This document shows, piece by piece, positions 46,637 through 56,910 of a stretch of DNA of 64,000 nt (its first letter is position 1; every line of letters begins with the position of its first letter). Position numbers and translations under genes: made by a program. Source of the stretch: Tuctoria greenei (taxonomy: Eukaryota > Streptophyta > Magnoliopsida > Poales > Poaceae). The stretch spans positions 148,187,167-148,251,166 of the forward strand of contig JAYESD010000002.1 in assembly GCA_036927565.1 (NCBI GenBank), given 5' to 3'. Under the pieces are notes generated by a model, which did not search any database, was not told the origin of the DNA, and worked only from the letters and a program-made list of their open reading frames with translations.

Positions 46637-47437
46637 CTAGAGAACACCAGCTGGTGTTGGCATCTTCAACACCAAGTAGTCATAATGAGCAGCAGCCATG
46701 AACTTGTATAAGACTGGCCTGCCTAGAATGGCATTGAAGGGTAAGTTGATCTGAGCAATGTCAAAGACCAACTTCTCAGTGCGATAGTTCTCCCGAGTCC
46801 CAAAGGTTATGGGGAGAATAATGGCACCAAGTGGGGTTATGGGCCCCGGACCTACTCTAGAGAAAGGTCGGGAGGGGCGAAGGTCCGAAGGTCGGAGCTG
46901 AAGCTTGACGAAAGCTTCGAAGCTTATGAGGTTCATCCCTGAACCTCCGTCTACCATTACGTGGTGGAGTTGGATGTTGTTGATGGTCGGAGATACTATC
47001 AATGGGAGTTGACCAGCTCCAATCATATTTCGAGGGCAGTCTGACGCGTCGAAAGTGATGGTTGTATCCATCCACTTTCGGTGCTGCTCCGCCCTGGCGG
47101 TGGGAGCCACCGAAGCCATGTCCCGCCGCATGGTCTTGAGGACACGGCGGGAGGTAATGTCCCACGAACCACCAAAAATGGTGTTCATGGTTTTCCGACG
47201 TTCATTGTCGGAGACGTTGAAGTCGTCATCAACGGAGGTGTAAACAGCCTTCAAGACCTTTTTAGGGTCCTGAAAGCCTAACTCCTCTTCAGCTGGAGCT
47301 TCATCGACTTTTTGTTTTCCTTCCCTTTGCCGGAAAGGAACTTCTTCCCGGCGCTTGTTGTAGCGCTCGGCAAGGTTCTGGACCTCTCGGTAGTCTTCCA
47401 AATTGTGGTTGTTCGACTTATGAATAGGACACCACAC
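46637..47437 (-). pseudogene. Tat element gag zinc region and aspartic protease
   Basis: On the minus strand this opens with CPIHKSNNHNLEDY, a CHHC-type knuckle with its last Cys changed to Tyr. An acidic spacer follows, then the protease with VDGGSGMNLIS near 46940-46955 and LPFNAILGRPVLYKF. It lies in the same frame as the gag part upstream, separated by a TAA at 47456-47458. A TAG at 46637-46639 cuts it from the linker to reverse transcriptase. Confidence 0.88.
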
Positions 47438-47455
47438 TTTGGAGTTGCCGCCATC

Positions 47456-48810
47456 TTATGATGATGGCCGAGGTCGTTTCTCGGGGTGTGGCCCCCGGCC
47501 ACCCGGAGCTGCGGCAGCTGCAGCAGTAGGTGTGCCGGCCGACGGCTTTTTCTTGCCGTTGGACTTTTTCTTCTTTTTGCCACTCCCGGAGGTAATGGCC
47601 TCGCCCTTGGAGGATTTTTTATTATCCTCCGAAGGTGGTTTGGAGTGCATTTCACGGCCCTCCGCAGCTTTGGCACACTTGTCTGCCAAGCTGAAGAGCT
47701 CCGTGACGCCGGTGATCTCCTTGACTGCCAGCTTCTCCAGCATCTTCTTATCTCGTACGCTCTGTCTAAATGCCACAATAACAGAGGCACTGGAGATAGA
47801 AGGAATAGTGTTTCGTACCTGGGAGAACCTCTGGATGAAGGAACGCAGGGATTCTCCCCCCTTCTGTGTGAGAGCAAAAAGGTCCAGTTCGGTGCCTGGT
47901 CGGGTGTATGAACTGCCGAAATTGGCGGTGAACTGTTGGCACAAGTCTGCCCAACTATTGATGGAGTTGAGCGGAAGGCTCATGAACCAGGACCTGACGG
48001 TCCCAATTAGAACCATGGGGAAGTAGTTGGCCATTACGGCCTCGTTACCTCCGGCCGCGAGGATTGCAGTGGAGTAAATTTGGAGAAACTCAGCGGGATT
48101 GACAGTCCCGTCAAATTTCTCCGGCATGTGAGGCCGGAACTTTTGTTGCCATCTGACCATGCGTAGGTGCATGGCTAGGGCAGAACAGCCTCCTCCTACT
48201 CCCTCGGGAGCAGGACTGTCTCGAGCCTCTCGCCTTTCACGAGCACGCTCGATATGGACGCGGTCGTCCTGCTGACGGTAACGGCGATCAAGCTCCGCCC
48301 GGAGGTCATGAGTTGAAAGCCTGGTTACTGTATGGGTGCATCGCGCCCCGGCAGGCAGCGACGTTACTTGTTGAGATGTAGCACGCCTCCTATTTTGGGA
48401 AGTGTGCAGACCAAGTCTGCCCGACGAAATCCGATGCTGCGATGGGGCCCGTCCCGAGGGGGAGGACCTTGGTTGCTGATGCGATTGGCTGCTGCTGCAA
48501 CCAAATGTTCCACATCAGCCATTCACTACTCCATTGCACCCTGGGATGCACCCGGAGGTGGTGGGCATTGGATGAGAGCACGTGCTGCATGGAGCGCATG
48601 TTCAAGATTGTTGTTATTCGCCGATGCTGTGACCAACGCAGATGCCACGTCCCATTGTACAGCTTGATTTGCTGGTGCAGACGGTGGCGGCGGAGGCATG
48701 ACTCCTGCTGGAGCCGCGGCACCTGCTGGTTGTTGCATGTTGGAGGGATTGCCTCCAGCAGGTTGCGCAGTGGGGTTGCCATTGAATGATCCAGTAGATG
48801 AGTTCACCAT
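47456..48810 (-). pseudogene. Tat element gag
   Basis: A probable start at 48810 (MVNSSTGSFNGN) leads into an Ala/Pro-rich N-terminus. After a double stop near 48523-48528 and a shift, 48172-47456 carries the Retrotrans_gag domain (RPHMPEKFDGTVNPAEFLQI, FGSSYTRPGTELDLFALTQ, ESLRSFIQRFSQVR) and a basic Lys-rich tail. Confidence 0.85.
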
Positions 48811-48847
48811 TCTTGAAATCTCGGGCACCCCTTCCTGGCGCGCCAAC

Positions 48848-49690
48848 TGTCGAAGTGTTTTTCTGGCTATTCTCCCGATACTACCGTTGGTAGCTCGCGG
48901 AGTTTGTAATTCGGTATTGGGTGCGCAGAGATTCCAAAGAGTATGGCGAATGGACACAAGGATTTACGTGGTTCGGGCCGCCTGAGCGTAATACCCTACT
49001 CCACGGGGTGTGTAGCTGTTGTATTGAGCGTCTAAGAGCTTCAGCCCACAGACTGTGTATGTGTCAGAGAGCGTAAGAGTCCCCCTGTGTATCGTCGACC
49101 AGTCCTTTTATAGTACAAGGACTGGTCGTTACACATGTGACCCCGGCGGTTACTAATGTTTAATACATAATTAATGAGATTAATTACCCTTAATAGCGTG
49201 GTAACGGGACCTGACAGTGCCGTTACTAGTATTAAGGGCCTTCTGATCGTGTGTTATTAATATGATATTAATAACACTTAATCTGGTCCTGAAGTCTTTG
49301 ATTGCCCCTTGGAGCTCCGACTCGTTGGGGGTTCACCAGTTTGATTGCCAAGGTTGAAGGTCCGGCGGTTCGGACACGTGGCAGCTTTAGAGCTATTCGT
49401 CTGGGGCGGGTAGGTCCGCTGTAGATGTACACGTGTCGATACTGGAGCTTCCCTCTGTCGGAGGTTAGGTCCGGAGGTACCGCACAAGTGTTTAGCCCGG
49501 AGTTATCCCATGTGAGGGATATACGTTCGGCTGCAGTGCACACGTGGCACTACTAGGACTAACCATAGATGAGAGGCATGTCCAGTCCCGTATGACATGT
49601 GGGGCCTTTGTGGGTCTTCAACTCAGACAGGTGAAGTCCCTTTGGGCTTTTTGTAGTCCCAAGGGGTATACGGTACTCAGGGTACCGACA
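48848..49690 (-). repeat. Tat element 5' LTR
   Basis: TGTCGAAGTG to GGTACCGACA, matching 36704-37562 with substitutions and a deletion near 49135. On the minus strand it is followed, from 48847 downward, by TTGGCGCGCCAGGAAGGGG, the primer-binding site. The minus-strand TATA-like box lies near 49105. Confidence 0.93.
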
Positions 49691-49695
49691 AGTGT

Positions 49696-49783
49696 GGTGT
49701 GTCAACTGAAGGATCAGTGTGGAATGGGAAATATAAATATTGACGTGGCAAATAAATGCTTATTGAGTAAATGGTTATTTAAA
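49696..49783 (+). pseudogene. LINE fragment between the Tat element and the MULE
   Basis: An 88-base piece reads VCQLKDQCGMGNINIDV and ends LLSKWLFK, a conserved stretch after the L1 reverse transcriptase. It links 36703 to 51081 and gives the order of insertions. Confidence 0.85.
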
Positions 49784-50154
49784 GGGGCAATTGTGTTTCA
49801 ACCAAGAGCTCAATTGTGATATAGACCCTGATTTTCAAATTTTGCATTTTAGCCATAACTTTTGAAGTCCAAAACTCCTGATTACCACAAGTCCGTTTAG
49901 TGCTGCTAACGATGTTAACTTTGACGTGGAAAGACAAATATATGCTTTGTGATTTTACCACGGTTTTTATGTACTATAATTTTGACAATTGACATTGGAA
50001 CTTTTAGTAACAATTTTGCAACATAATATGAACAAATCCAATTTTTTTCTTGCCGAATTTCAAATTCTGAACATATTTTTAAAAAGTTTCATTAAAATTA
50101 AACATAATTTTGACAACAATTGCTCCATCCATTCTGGAGATGTTGTCTGGTCAG

Positions 50155-50345
50155 CGAGCGCCAGAAAAAGCTTGCTCGTCTCGTGGATCACCAGCTTGAG
50201 GCCAGTAGAGTTCCAAACAGGCTCTTCAGTGGCACAGCTGACACTGAACTGCCTTGCTGTTGCTGGTGAGCACAAACGCAAACCCTCAATGAAAGGAGTT
50301 GTCGAGACACTTGAGCAGATTGAATTGATGAAGATCAGGGCAAGA
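50155..50345 (+). pseudogene. Captured receptor-like cytoplasmic kinase fragment
   Basis: In one frame RQKKLARLVDHQLE, and after a shift near 50215 AQLTLNCLAVAG and KRKPSMKGVVETLEQIE. Together these match the end of a protein kinase domain (subdomains X-XI) of the plant RLCK VII (PBS1-like) type. The conserved RPSM Arg is Lys. Only about 60 residues are present and the frame is broken, so it cannot be an active kinase. The 471-base ORF from 49989 covers it, but its first 50 residues come from the MULE terminus. Confidence 0.75.
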
Positions 50346-50559
50346 AGGAGTGGGTCAGCACCAGACCGGCAGCCGGTGCACCAGCGCTCGTCGCCTCGCA
50401 ATGAAGTGCATCCTGGGTCAAGTACCGCAAGGATTTGGACACAGGGGCCTGGGGATTGAGGAGATAGGCGGCACTGCTAGGTTTCGGTACCTGGGCTGCG
50501 CAGCCACGCGCCGCCGGACTGCCGCGGCTGCGCCCGACTCCTGACGCATCCGCTAAACG

Positions 50560-50870
50560 CAGCTGAACCGCGCCAAGCCTGAGTGTTGCCGCCGCGCCTT
50601 GCCCGCCTCCGCCCCGTGCTCGCCGGCCTCCGTGCCCACCTCTGCTCCGCGCCTCGATGCCAACCACGGCTGGCTCCACGCTCGCTGCCGTGCCTTGCTG
50701 GCCTTCGCCCACGCTTGCCGGCCGCCGCGCCTTTCTCGCCGCCGCGCCACGCACGCCGGCCGCCGCGTCTCGCTCGTCGGCCGCCGCCTCCGCAAGGGTT
50801 CGGTTGCGCCCGCCTCTGCTGGGGAGAAATGTGTCGGTGTGTGGGTGCAATGGGTAGACTGACTCGACTT
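50560..50870. other. GC-rich segment inside the Pack-MULE
   Basis: Very GC-rich with CGCC/GCCG runs, open in several frames on both strands because of composition. A second captured gene piece is likely, but I cannot identify the source. Confidence 0.5.
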
Positions 50871-51080
50871 AGGGGCATCTTGGTAACTTTATGATTTCCA
50901 AGCTTTTTTACATTTTTTTATGCTCTTTATTCCAAGAGTTCTAACTGTGTTATAAAGTTATGGTTAATGGCGGGTTGAAGTTAAAAAAGTTATGGCAAAA
51001 ACACAAAATTTCAAAATCTGGATCTAAATCACAATTAAGCTTCAAAATTGTGGTCAAAACACAATTGTTCCTTATTTAAA

Positions 51081-52040
51081 TTAGCAAATGAGGAACGACT
51101 TTGGCGAAATCTGCTGAGAAATAAATATTTGAAGAGTAGAACACTGGTTCAGGTGAAAAGAAAGTCGGGGATTCTCAGTTTTGGTCGAGTCTTATGTCAG
51201 TGAAGGAGGAATTTATGAAATGGGATATTTCCATATTAATAGTGGAAGAAGCATTATATTATGGAAGCATGTGTGGTTAGGAAAACTTGCCTTAAAACAA
51301 AGATTTCTGTCATTATACAATATTGTACGGAAAAAAGATGCTACGGTGGATACAGAGATCAACTCAATTCCAGTGAATGTGTCTTTCCGTCGAGGATTGG
51401 TAGGCTATAATTTGAACTGTTGGAATAGATTAGTTGCCGAAGTGGCATTCGCAAACTTAAATGACAGGAAAGATGTGTTCAGGTGGAAGATGAAGCAAAA
51501 TGGAGTATTCACTGCCCATTCCATGTACAACTTTTTGATAACAAATACAAATGTGTGCAACGATAGACCGATATGGAGAACAAGTATACCATTGAAAATT
51601 AAAATTTGCTTGTGGTATATGAAAAAAAGGATAGTATTAGCAAACAAATAATCTAGCAAGATGTAATTGAAAAGGAGATAAAAAAATGTGTATTCTGTTC
51701 AAGGAACGAGTCTATTCAACATCTTTTTTTTTATTATTGTCATTTTGCTAGATTCATTTGAAGGGCTATTCAGGTTACACTTAACATTACCCCACATTCA
51801 GTTAATCATTTGTTTCAACGCTCAGATCAAAAACGTTATGCTTGTGGCTATTGGAGCGATGATTTGGGTTATATGGCTTTACAAGAATGATATGGTATTT
51901 ACTAGTTGTTCGGTAAAAACATATGTGCAGGTCTTTTCAGGATAACACACTGATATCGCGCATGGATAGTCTTACAAAAGTGTGAGAAGGCAAAGACCAT
52001 GTTGATGAGGGCTTGTCGGGCGGTGGAATCTACAGTCATG
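51081..52040 (+). pseudogene. LINE C-terminal region
   Basis: Continues LANEERLWRNLLRNKY, then VKRKSGDSQFWSSLM, FRWKMKQNGVFTAHSMYNFL and IWRTSIPLKIKICLWYM. The last is the zf-RVT-type end of plant L1 ORF2. It is interrupted by stops and shifts. The likely protein end, KAKTMLMRACRAVES, is split by the hAT element at 52040. Confidence 0.8.
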
Positions 52041-52911
52041 CAGGGTCGGCTCAGGGTCTAGGCGGGAGGGGCGACCGCCTAGGGCCCAGGCCAGTGGGGG
52101 CTCAAATTTGTTGTAAACGTGTACATGTATATAATTGAGTTTTAAAAAATATATGAACAAGTCTAAAATTGGAGGCAGACCCAAACAGTGTCCGAAGGAA
52201 AGGCAGCACCGCAGCAGTACCGAGCCCGTGCCCAGCTAACTTTTTTTTTGCATGATGGGGTTTGCGCCCTGCAGTAGGGTTACGGTTAGGTTCTTACTTC
52301 CTAATTTCCTATTCCGTTAGGCGCTAAGGGCAGAAGTACCGAGTACCGAGCTGCGGCCACCATCCGATTCCGCTATTCCTGATTGTCTCGCCGGACGTCG
52401 ATCAAATTGCGGAGACGAGCGGGTCACAGTCAGCTGGAGGGAGGCTGCGTCGTGGCATCACATTGTGAGTGCAGGTGAGGCCGCAAAGCAACGTGCAAGG
52501 CAAAAGATGCAAGATGATCCAAGGATCACGGTTGAGTACAAAAGGAAATAAAAGGTAAAAGAATTTGGTTTCATATTGGGAATCTCTTAATTACATTTGT
52601 GAGACATTTTCTTCATAAATTTGTATATGTCATATGCTATCTGCAGTGATAATTATTTGTTTATAATTATAGGTGTTACAATATTGCCTAAAAAATATCC
52701 ATCCAGTGCTGCAAAAAGGAATAAATTAAAGAGAGAATCATTTTATTGAATCACATAAATGTTTTTAAATAAATATTTCACGTAATATATATTACTACTC
52801 AATTTAATATTTTTTTATTAGATATCTCAAACTAAGAATATATATTTTAATGCTCTATGGGCCCATGTCTTGATTTCGCCCAAGGACCCCTAAAACTTAG
52901 AGCCGGCCCTG
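52041..52911. mobile_element. Short hAT-type DNA transposon
   Basis: Terminal inverted repeats CAGGGTCGGCTC and GAGCCGGCCCTG (11 of 12 match), flanked by CAGTCATG (52033-52040) and TGGTCATG (52912-52919), an 8-bp target duplication with two mismatches. It is 871 bp with no transposase ORF, hence non-autonomous. The CAGGG ends with 8-bp duplication are hAT features. Confidence 0.85.
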
Positions 52912-53123
52912 TGGTCATGCAAGTCTTCACTCACAATGGATGTATCGCAAGGTATAGAATTGTCGTTTGAATAAATCGCCCACCAGGATTGTTGGTGGTA
53001 TTTGCTTTTTTCAGTTTAGCGGACTCTACACTTTACTATTATGTTATTCACAACATTGTAATAAGTAGGTCATAATCTCTTGGGAGGGGAAGACCGGAAC
53101 TCCTGTTTACATTATCTAAAAAA

Positions 53124-53551
53124 GAGCCTAGTAACATCATCTCTTTTTAGTCAAGAGGTACAATTCTACAAAAAACATTAATAATAGCCCGACAGAAACA
53201 ATGCAGAGATTCACGAGACGTGGCTAGTCAATAGCGTCATGAGGTAGCCCTAATACAAGGATACGGATTGAAACAACACACTTTCGAAGGGCCGAAAGTT
53301 CTAACTTGCCCACCTATGCTAGAAGTAAGGGTCCGCAGCTTCAACAGCTGAGACAATTCTTTCGAAAACATGGCTACGCATACAGAATCTGCGTACACAT
53401 GAATACTAGTTAACTTCACACGAGCAAGAAGGAAGAAACTTAATTCCAGGGAAGAGGTTCGTACCGTGGACGAAATTGCCGGCTTAGGAACGAATTTGTA
53501 CACAATTGTAATAAACACAAGAACTGTTAGTGAATGGAGAACAGAGCTTAC
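53124..53551. other. Sequence between the LINE end and the Argonaute remnant
   Basis: No supported gene. It may be the 3' part or an intron of the Argonaute pseudogene. I could not place the expected last exon with confidence. Confidence 0.4.
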
Positions 53552-53802
53552 TTGTAGCACAGACAGTTGGTGAGCATCTGCAAAGCATCAGCAGAGAAAT
53601 TGTTCTCATCATAAAGAACATGGTAGTAAGCCGGTGTCTTTGTCCCCTGAAAAACCAGCAATTTACATTCTACAAATCCATTAATAGCCTAATATCAAAA
53701 ATTCATGAGAGAAACACCAATTATCGCATAGGTACCTTGATTCCAGCATGGCTGCAGAGGTAGAAATCAAACTCACTAGCATGTCAAATGATACCACAGT
53801 TC
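53552..53802 (-). pseudogene. Argonaute (PIWI domain) pseudogene, two exons
   Basis: Minus-strand exon 53802-53736 follows an acceptor GCTGCAG. It reads GTVV and then, after a shift, EFDFYLCSHAGIK, ending at donor AAG|GTACCT. Exon 53646-53552 follows TTTTTCAG and reads GTKTPAYYHVLYDENNFS and ALQMLTNCLCY, ending before GTAAGC. These are the PIWI segments around the last catalytic His of plant Argonautes. About seven bases are missing between GTVV and EFDFY. A possible preceding exon (53900-53965) is less certain. Upstream domains are absent. Confidence 0.75.
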
Positions 53803-54545
53803 CTGCAGCTTCAAGGGTTTGCAAAAAAGAATTCATTATATACATTGACAGTCAAAACAAATATATTAATTCTGCATTGGACATAAACAAGGAAGATGAA
53901 TGTATACCGTAACGAAAATTCTCCCTTCGGATCAATGACTTCATTAACGATGAGCCTTCATTGGACATCCTCAAATTTAATAAAATCACTAAAATGCACG
54001 TTCTGAGGGCGGGGTCGAGGTGGCGATGTGCTCCGGAGATAGGAGACGAGCTGGCGAAGGCGCTGGAGTGGCAGTTCCTGAACTCTCTGATGACAGCAGG
54101 TCAGCGTGCTCCGGGGACAGGGAGAACATTTCCACTTATGTGAAGGCGGTGGCATGCTCATACCGATTACTGAGGCCAGGGTTGAGGCAGTGGCGTGCTC
54201 CGGGGACAGGGGACGAGTCGGCGTGTTCCAGCGTCCTCAACTCTCTGATGACGAAGGTCAGGGTCGACGGGGGGGTTGAGGTCGACGGCGATAGCGCGAC
54301 ATTAACGAAGAGCGAGTTGAGGAAGAGGGACAGCAGTGGCGTGCTCAGGAGTTGCGTTTCTAGGTCGAGAGAGCACACGAGAGCTAAAAATTATCGCCAA
54401 CTGTTGAGAGAGAGCGCGAGAGATAAAAATAGCAAAACTCGAAGACGAGCCTCTATAACACTCGTCTCTCATTTCACCATCTCCCTTTGGTCGAGAGAGC
54501 GCGCGAGAGCTAAAAATAGATCAAAAATCGGAGATGCACATATAT
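53803..54545. other. Degenerate repeats upstream of the Argonaute remnant
   Basis: An open stretch of 175 codons from 54020 arises from duplicated pieces. GTGCTCCGGGGACAGGG-like units recur near 54027, 54108 and 54190, and CGAGAGAGC...GAGAGCTAAAAAT recurs near 54365 and 54495. I do not believe it is a gene. Confidence 0.5.
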
Positions 54546-55370
54546 AACGCTCGTCTCGCATTATTTTGTGGCCAAACGGGCACGCCATATGCCAAAGATG
54601 TGTCACGGTGTGCTGAAGCCAGAAACAACTTCTTTTGCATCCAGGCATGTCCATTGGGCAACTGTGCGCAATGCCTTATAAGATCGTTGCAATGTGCTCA
54701 GCTTTCTGTAGTGGGACAAAAGATCTTTGGCATGGATCGGATATATGTCCAATAAGGCATGTCTCCCTTTTGCCGGAGGTAAAAAATTGGAGATGCACCT
54801 TTTTAAAGTGCGTTTCTCATGCGCTCGTCTCCCTTTTGCCACTCGCACGACATCGTGAGCGTCCGTTGCCACTCGCACAGAGTTAACATCATCACGTCCT
54901 AATTTCAGGGATAAACTCATAAAAAGCAAGACATTGCAACTTAGGAATATATAACGCTCGTCTCACATTCTTTTGTGGCTGAACGGGCACGCCTTATGCG
55001 AAAGATGTTATTTGCAGGGTGCGATGCCATCTTTCGCATGCGAATATGTCGAACTGGCAACTGTGTGCAATGCCTTATATGATCGTTGCATTGCGCTCAG
55101 CCTTCCGTGGTGATACAAAAGATCTTCGGCTTGAATCGGAGATGGGCCCAGGTAAGGCACATCTCGCATTAGCTCTTCTCCCACAGGTCTTAATACAACT
55201 CGTCTCTCATTCGCCCGTCTCCCTTTTGCCGGAGGTCAAAAATCAGAGATGCTCCTATTTAAAGTTCATCTCTCATGTGCTTGTCTCCCTTTTGCCACTC
55301 GCACGACATCGTGAGCGTCCGTTGACACTCGCGCGCAGAGTTAACATCGTGAGCGTCCGTTGCAGGGATA
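54546..55370. repeat. Two tandem copies of a segment of about 400 bp
   Basis: Copy one, 54546-54900, and copy two, 54956-55370, share CGCTCGTCTC...TTTTGTGG, AACGGGCACGCC, GCAATGCCTTATA, CTCCCTTTTGCCGGAGGT and TTGCCACTCGCACGACATCG. Identity is moderate, with several indels, so the duplication is old. No gene is seen. CGTCTC and GGAGATGC words are over-represented. Confidence 0.75.
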
Positions 55371-55694
55371 AACAAACGCAATGACATTATAATTGAGGGA
55401 TATAATTGGAATTCAAGGATAAACAAACGCAATGACATTGCAATTCAAAGATAATTGGCAACTCAATTAATTTCATAGTTCATACACATTGTGTGCCCTC
55501 TAAACTATACATTTCGATTCTAAACTTATTCCTATGAAGATCCCATCGATCAATATAAATTGTACCATCCAGTTTGCTCCCAAACACATCTCTTATATTC
55601 CCTTGGATCTTGAATATATTGACATTCTTTAAGTTAACAAATGTCGAATGAGGAATGAATAACCTACGCTAGTCACAAAGACAAAGTTACTAAC
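55371..55694. other. Sequence with no recognised gene
   Basis: It has a short direct repeat GGATAAACAAACGCAATGACATT (55368-55390 and 55414-55436). The last exon expected for the SCE1 pseudogene was not found. Confidence 0.4.
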
Positions 55695-56395
55695 CTTGAT
55701 AAGTAGATTATAGCAATCATTTTCAACATCGGGCGCATTTGGCTGATGAAGCAAACGCTGAACTTCAAGTAGTATAGTTTTGATTGTAAAACTAGACAAC
55801 CATCCCTACGACATATCAATTTAAGCAATATAAGAAACCAATTAAAATAAGTTTGGAAACAATTACTAATTACTTGAGCAAAATAAGTCTATCTTACAAT
55901 CTATTGATCAAGAACCCAAAGGCAGAGTGCTCTTTAGCGATGGACATTTGGGTGGAAGAAACCACGTGGAAAGGCGCATCTTGGAGGCACCAACGGATAG
56001 TCCTTCGAGAAGGAGATTGTCAGGGGGTAGTAACCACCTTCCCAGTCAGTCTACAAAGGACATTCATTAATAAAAGGACGATGGTTATACTCATATGATT
56101 GTGCTTGTTCTTCATGATTTTACCCCTTCTTTACCAGGGACAATGCGCTGCCACTTCAATAAATCTCCCGACTCAGGCTTCGCAGAGAAACCCTATGCAG
56201 ATAAATTGGAAATACCAAAAACAAACAAGACGAAAAAACAAAACTACAGTTAAGTTCATCAGTCCATTGCAAACCTACATATATACAACCATGCAACATG
56301 TGTGCCATGTGTACGTACATGGGGTGGTTCTTGCGCCACACCAAGCGCTCCTCCTTCAGTGGGCTACGCGCCAGACCGATATCTAACCTAGCCAT
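55695..56395 (-). pseudogene. SCE1: SUMO-conjugating enzyme E2 (SCE1/UBC9-like) pseudogene
   Basis: Four minus-strand exons follow the plant SCE1 plan. 56395-56319 reads ARSPLKEERLVWRKNHP. 56191-56124 reads SAKPESGDLLKWQRIVPGKEG. 56050-55898 reads TDWEGGYYPLTISFSKDYP, then CAFPRGFFHPNV, stop, and the region of the active-site Cys (codon 55924-55922). 55805-55695 reads GWLSSFTIKTILLEVQRLLH. Splice sites are mostly good (GTACGT, GTAAAA, GTTAGT donors). Exon 1 lacks one base at its end. A TAA at 55936-55934 precedes the catalytic Cys, and the last exon is missing. It is therefore not functional, although introns show it is a genomic, not retroposed, copy. Confidence 0.85.
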
Positions 56396-56403
56396 AAACA
56401 GTT

Positions 56404-56477
56404 ATGAAGACGACGACGAGGACGGCGACAACGACAACGATGAGGACGGCGACGACGACAACGACGATGGAGAATAG
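56404..56477. repeat. GAC/GAT-rich microsatellite
   Basis: About 70 bases of GACGAC, GACAAC, GATGAC units lie just upstream of the SCE1 pseudogene start. Confidence 0.8.
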
Positions 56478-56910
56478 AGGCGGCGGTCGCACTGGAGTTG
56501 GTCGATTAGTAAAGGAGCGTTGGTCAATTAATAAAGTAGCACCGAAGGTGAAGAGACGAGCGAGATAAACCCGAGATGCGCGATACTAAAGTGAGATGCA
56601 CGAGATATGAAAGCGCGCCTTCCATTGTTGAAAGAGAGACGTGCGACACGAGGACTGCGAAGAACTTAATTTCGGCGGCGGTGGTGCAGAGGTGCGTGCG
56701 ATCGGCATGCGCGACCTTTCATTTCCCCATGGTGGTATCAATGAGTCCCATCCTTTCGTCAATGCACGGAAAACTAACCACTCTATCATCGACTCTGCAC
56801 AAACCTTATATAAGATGTGCCATCACCTTTCAGTTCTCCACAAGAGCGTCGCTCATTTTGCATCTGTTTCTTCTTCTTCATCTTCTCCGCGCCGACGACC
56901 CAACACCACC

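Larger units (their letters stand above)
36704..49690 (-). mobile_element. Tat-lineage Ty3 retrotransposon with antisense extra gene
   Basis: A 13.0-kb element with LTRs 36704-37562 and 48848-49690 (TGTCGGAG...GTACCGACA) and a perfect target duplication AGTGT (36699-36703 and 49691-49695). On the minus strand the right LTR is followed by TTGGCGCGCCAGGAAGGGG, a primer-binding site of the TGGCGCGCC type. Then come gag, protease, reverse transcriptase, two RNase H domains and integrase, leaving about 5 kb before the other LTR that hold an opposite-strand gene. The dual RNase H and antisense gene are features of the Tat lineage (RIRE2-like). Every gene is broken. Confidence 0.95.
49784..51071. 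mobile_element. Pack-MULE (Mutator-like element with captured gene pieces)
   Basis: Long terminal inverted repeats of about 85 bp: the left end GGGGCAATTGTGTTTCAACC pairs with the right end read inward, GGAACAATTGTGTTTTGACC, and similarity continues to GCCATAACTTTT. It is flanked by a perfect 9-bp target duplication TTATTTAAA (49775-49783 and 51072-51080), diagnostic of Mutator-like elements. The 1.3-kb interior encodes no transposase. It holds a kinase gene fragment and a GC-rich segment (50560-50870) whose origin I cannot name. Confidence 0.93.
34335..53123 (+). mobile_element. LINE (L1-type non-LTR retrotransposon), 5'-truncated and split in four
   Basis: Pieces are 34335-36703, 49696-49783, 51081-52040 and 52920 to about 53123. 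Removing the three inserted elements rejoins the protein: ...YRLAKWSV | VCQLKDQCGMGNINIDV...LLSKWLFK | LANEERLWRNLLRNKY. The order is endonuclease, reverse transcriptase, zinc-finger-like end. The 3' end is about 53111-53123 (TTATCTAAAAAAG). The 5' end begins inside the endonuclease domain, as in most plant L1 copies. Confidence 0.88.

Noticed and set aside
50335..50878. Several overlapping ORFs on both strands in the MULE interior
   Set aside because: All six frames are open from GC-rich composition; only the kinase fragment has recognisable protein similarity.
54020..54547. 175-codon plus-strand ORF
   Set aside because: Built from internally duplicated, low-complexity pieces; no start context, no family resemblance, and no counterpart in the second copy of the repeat.
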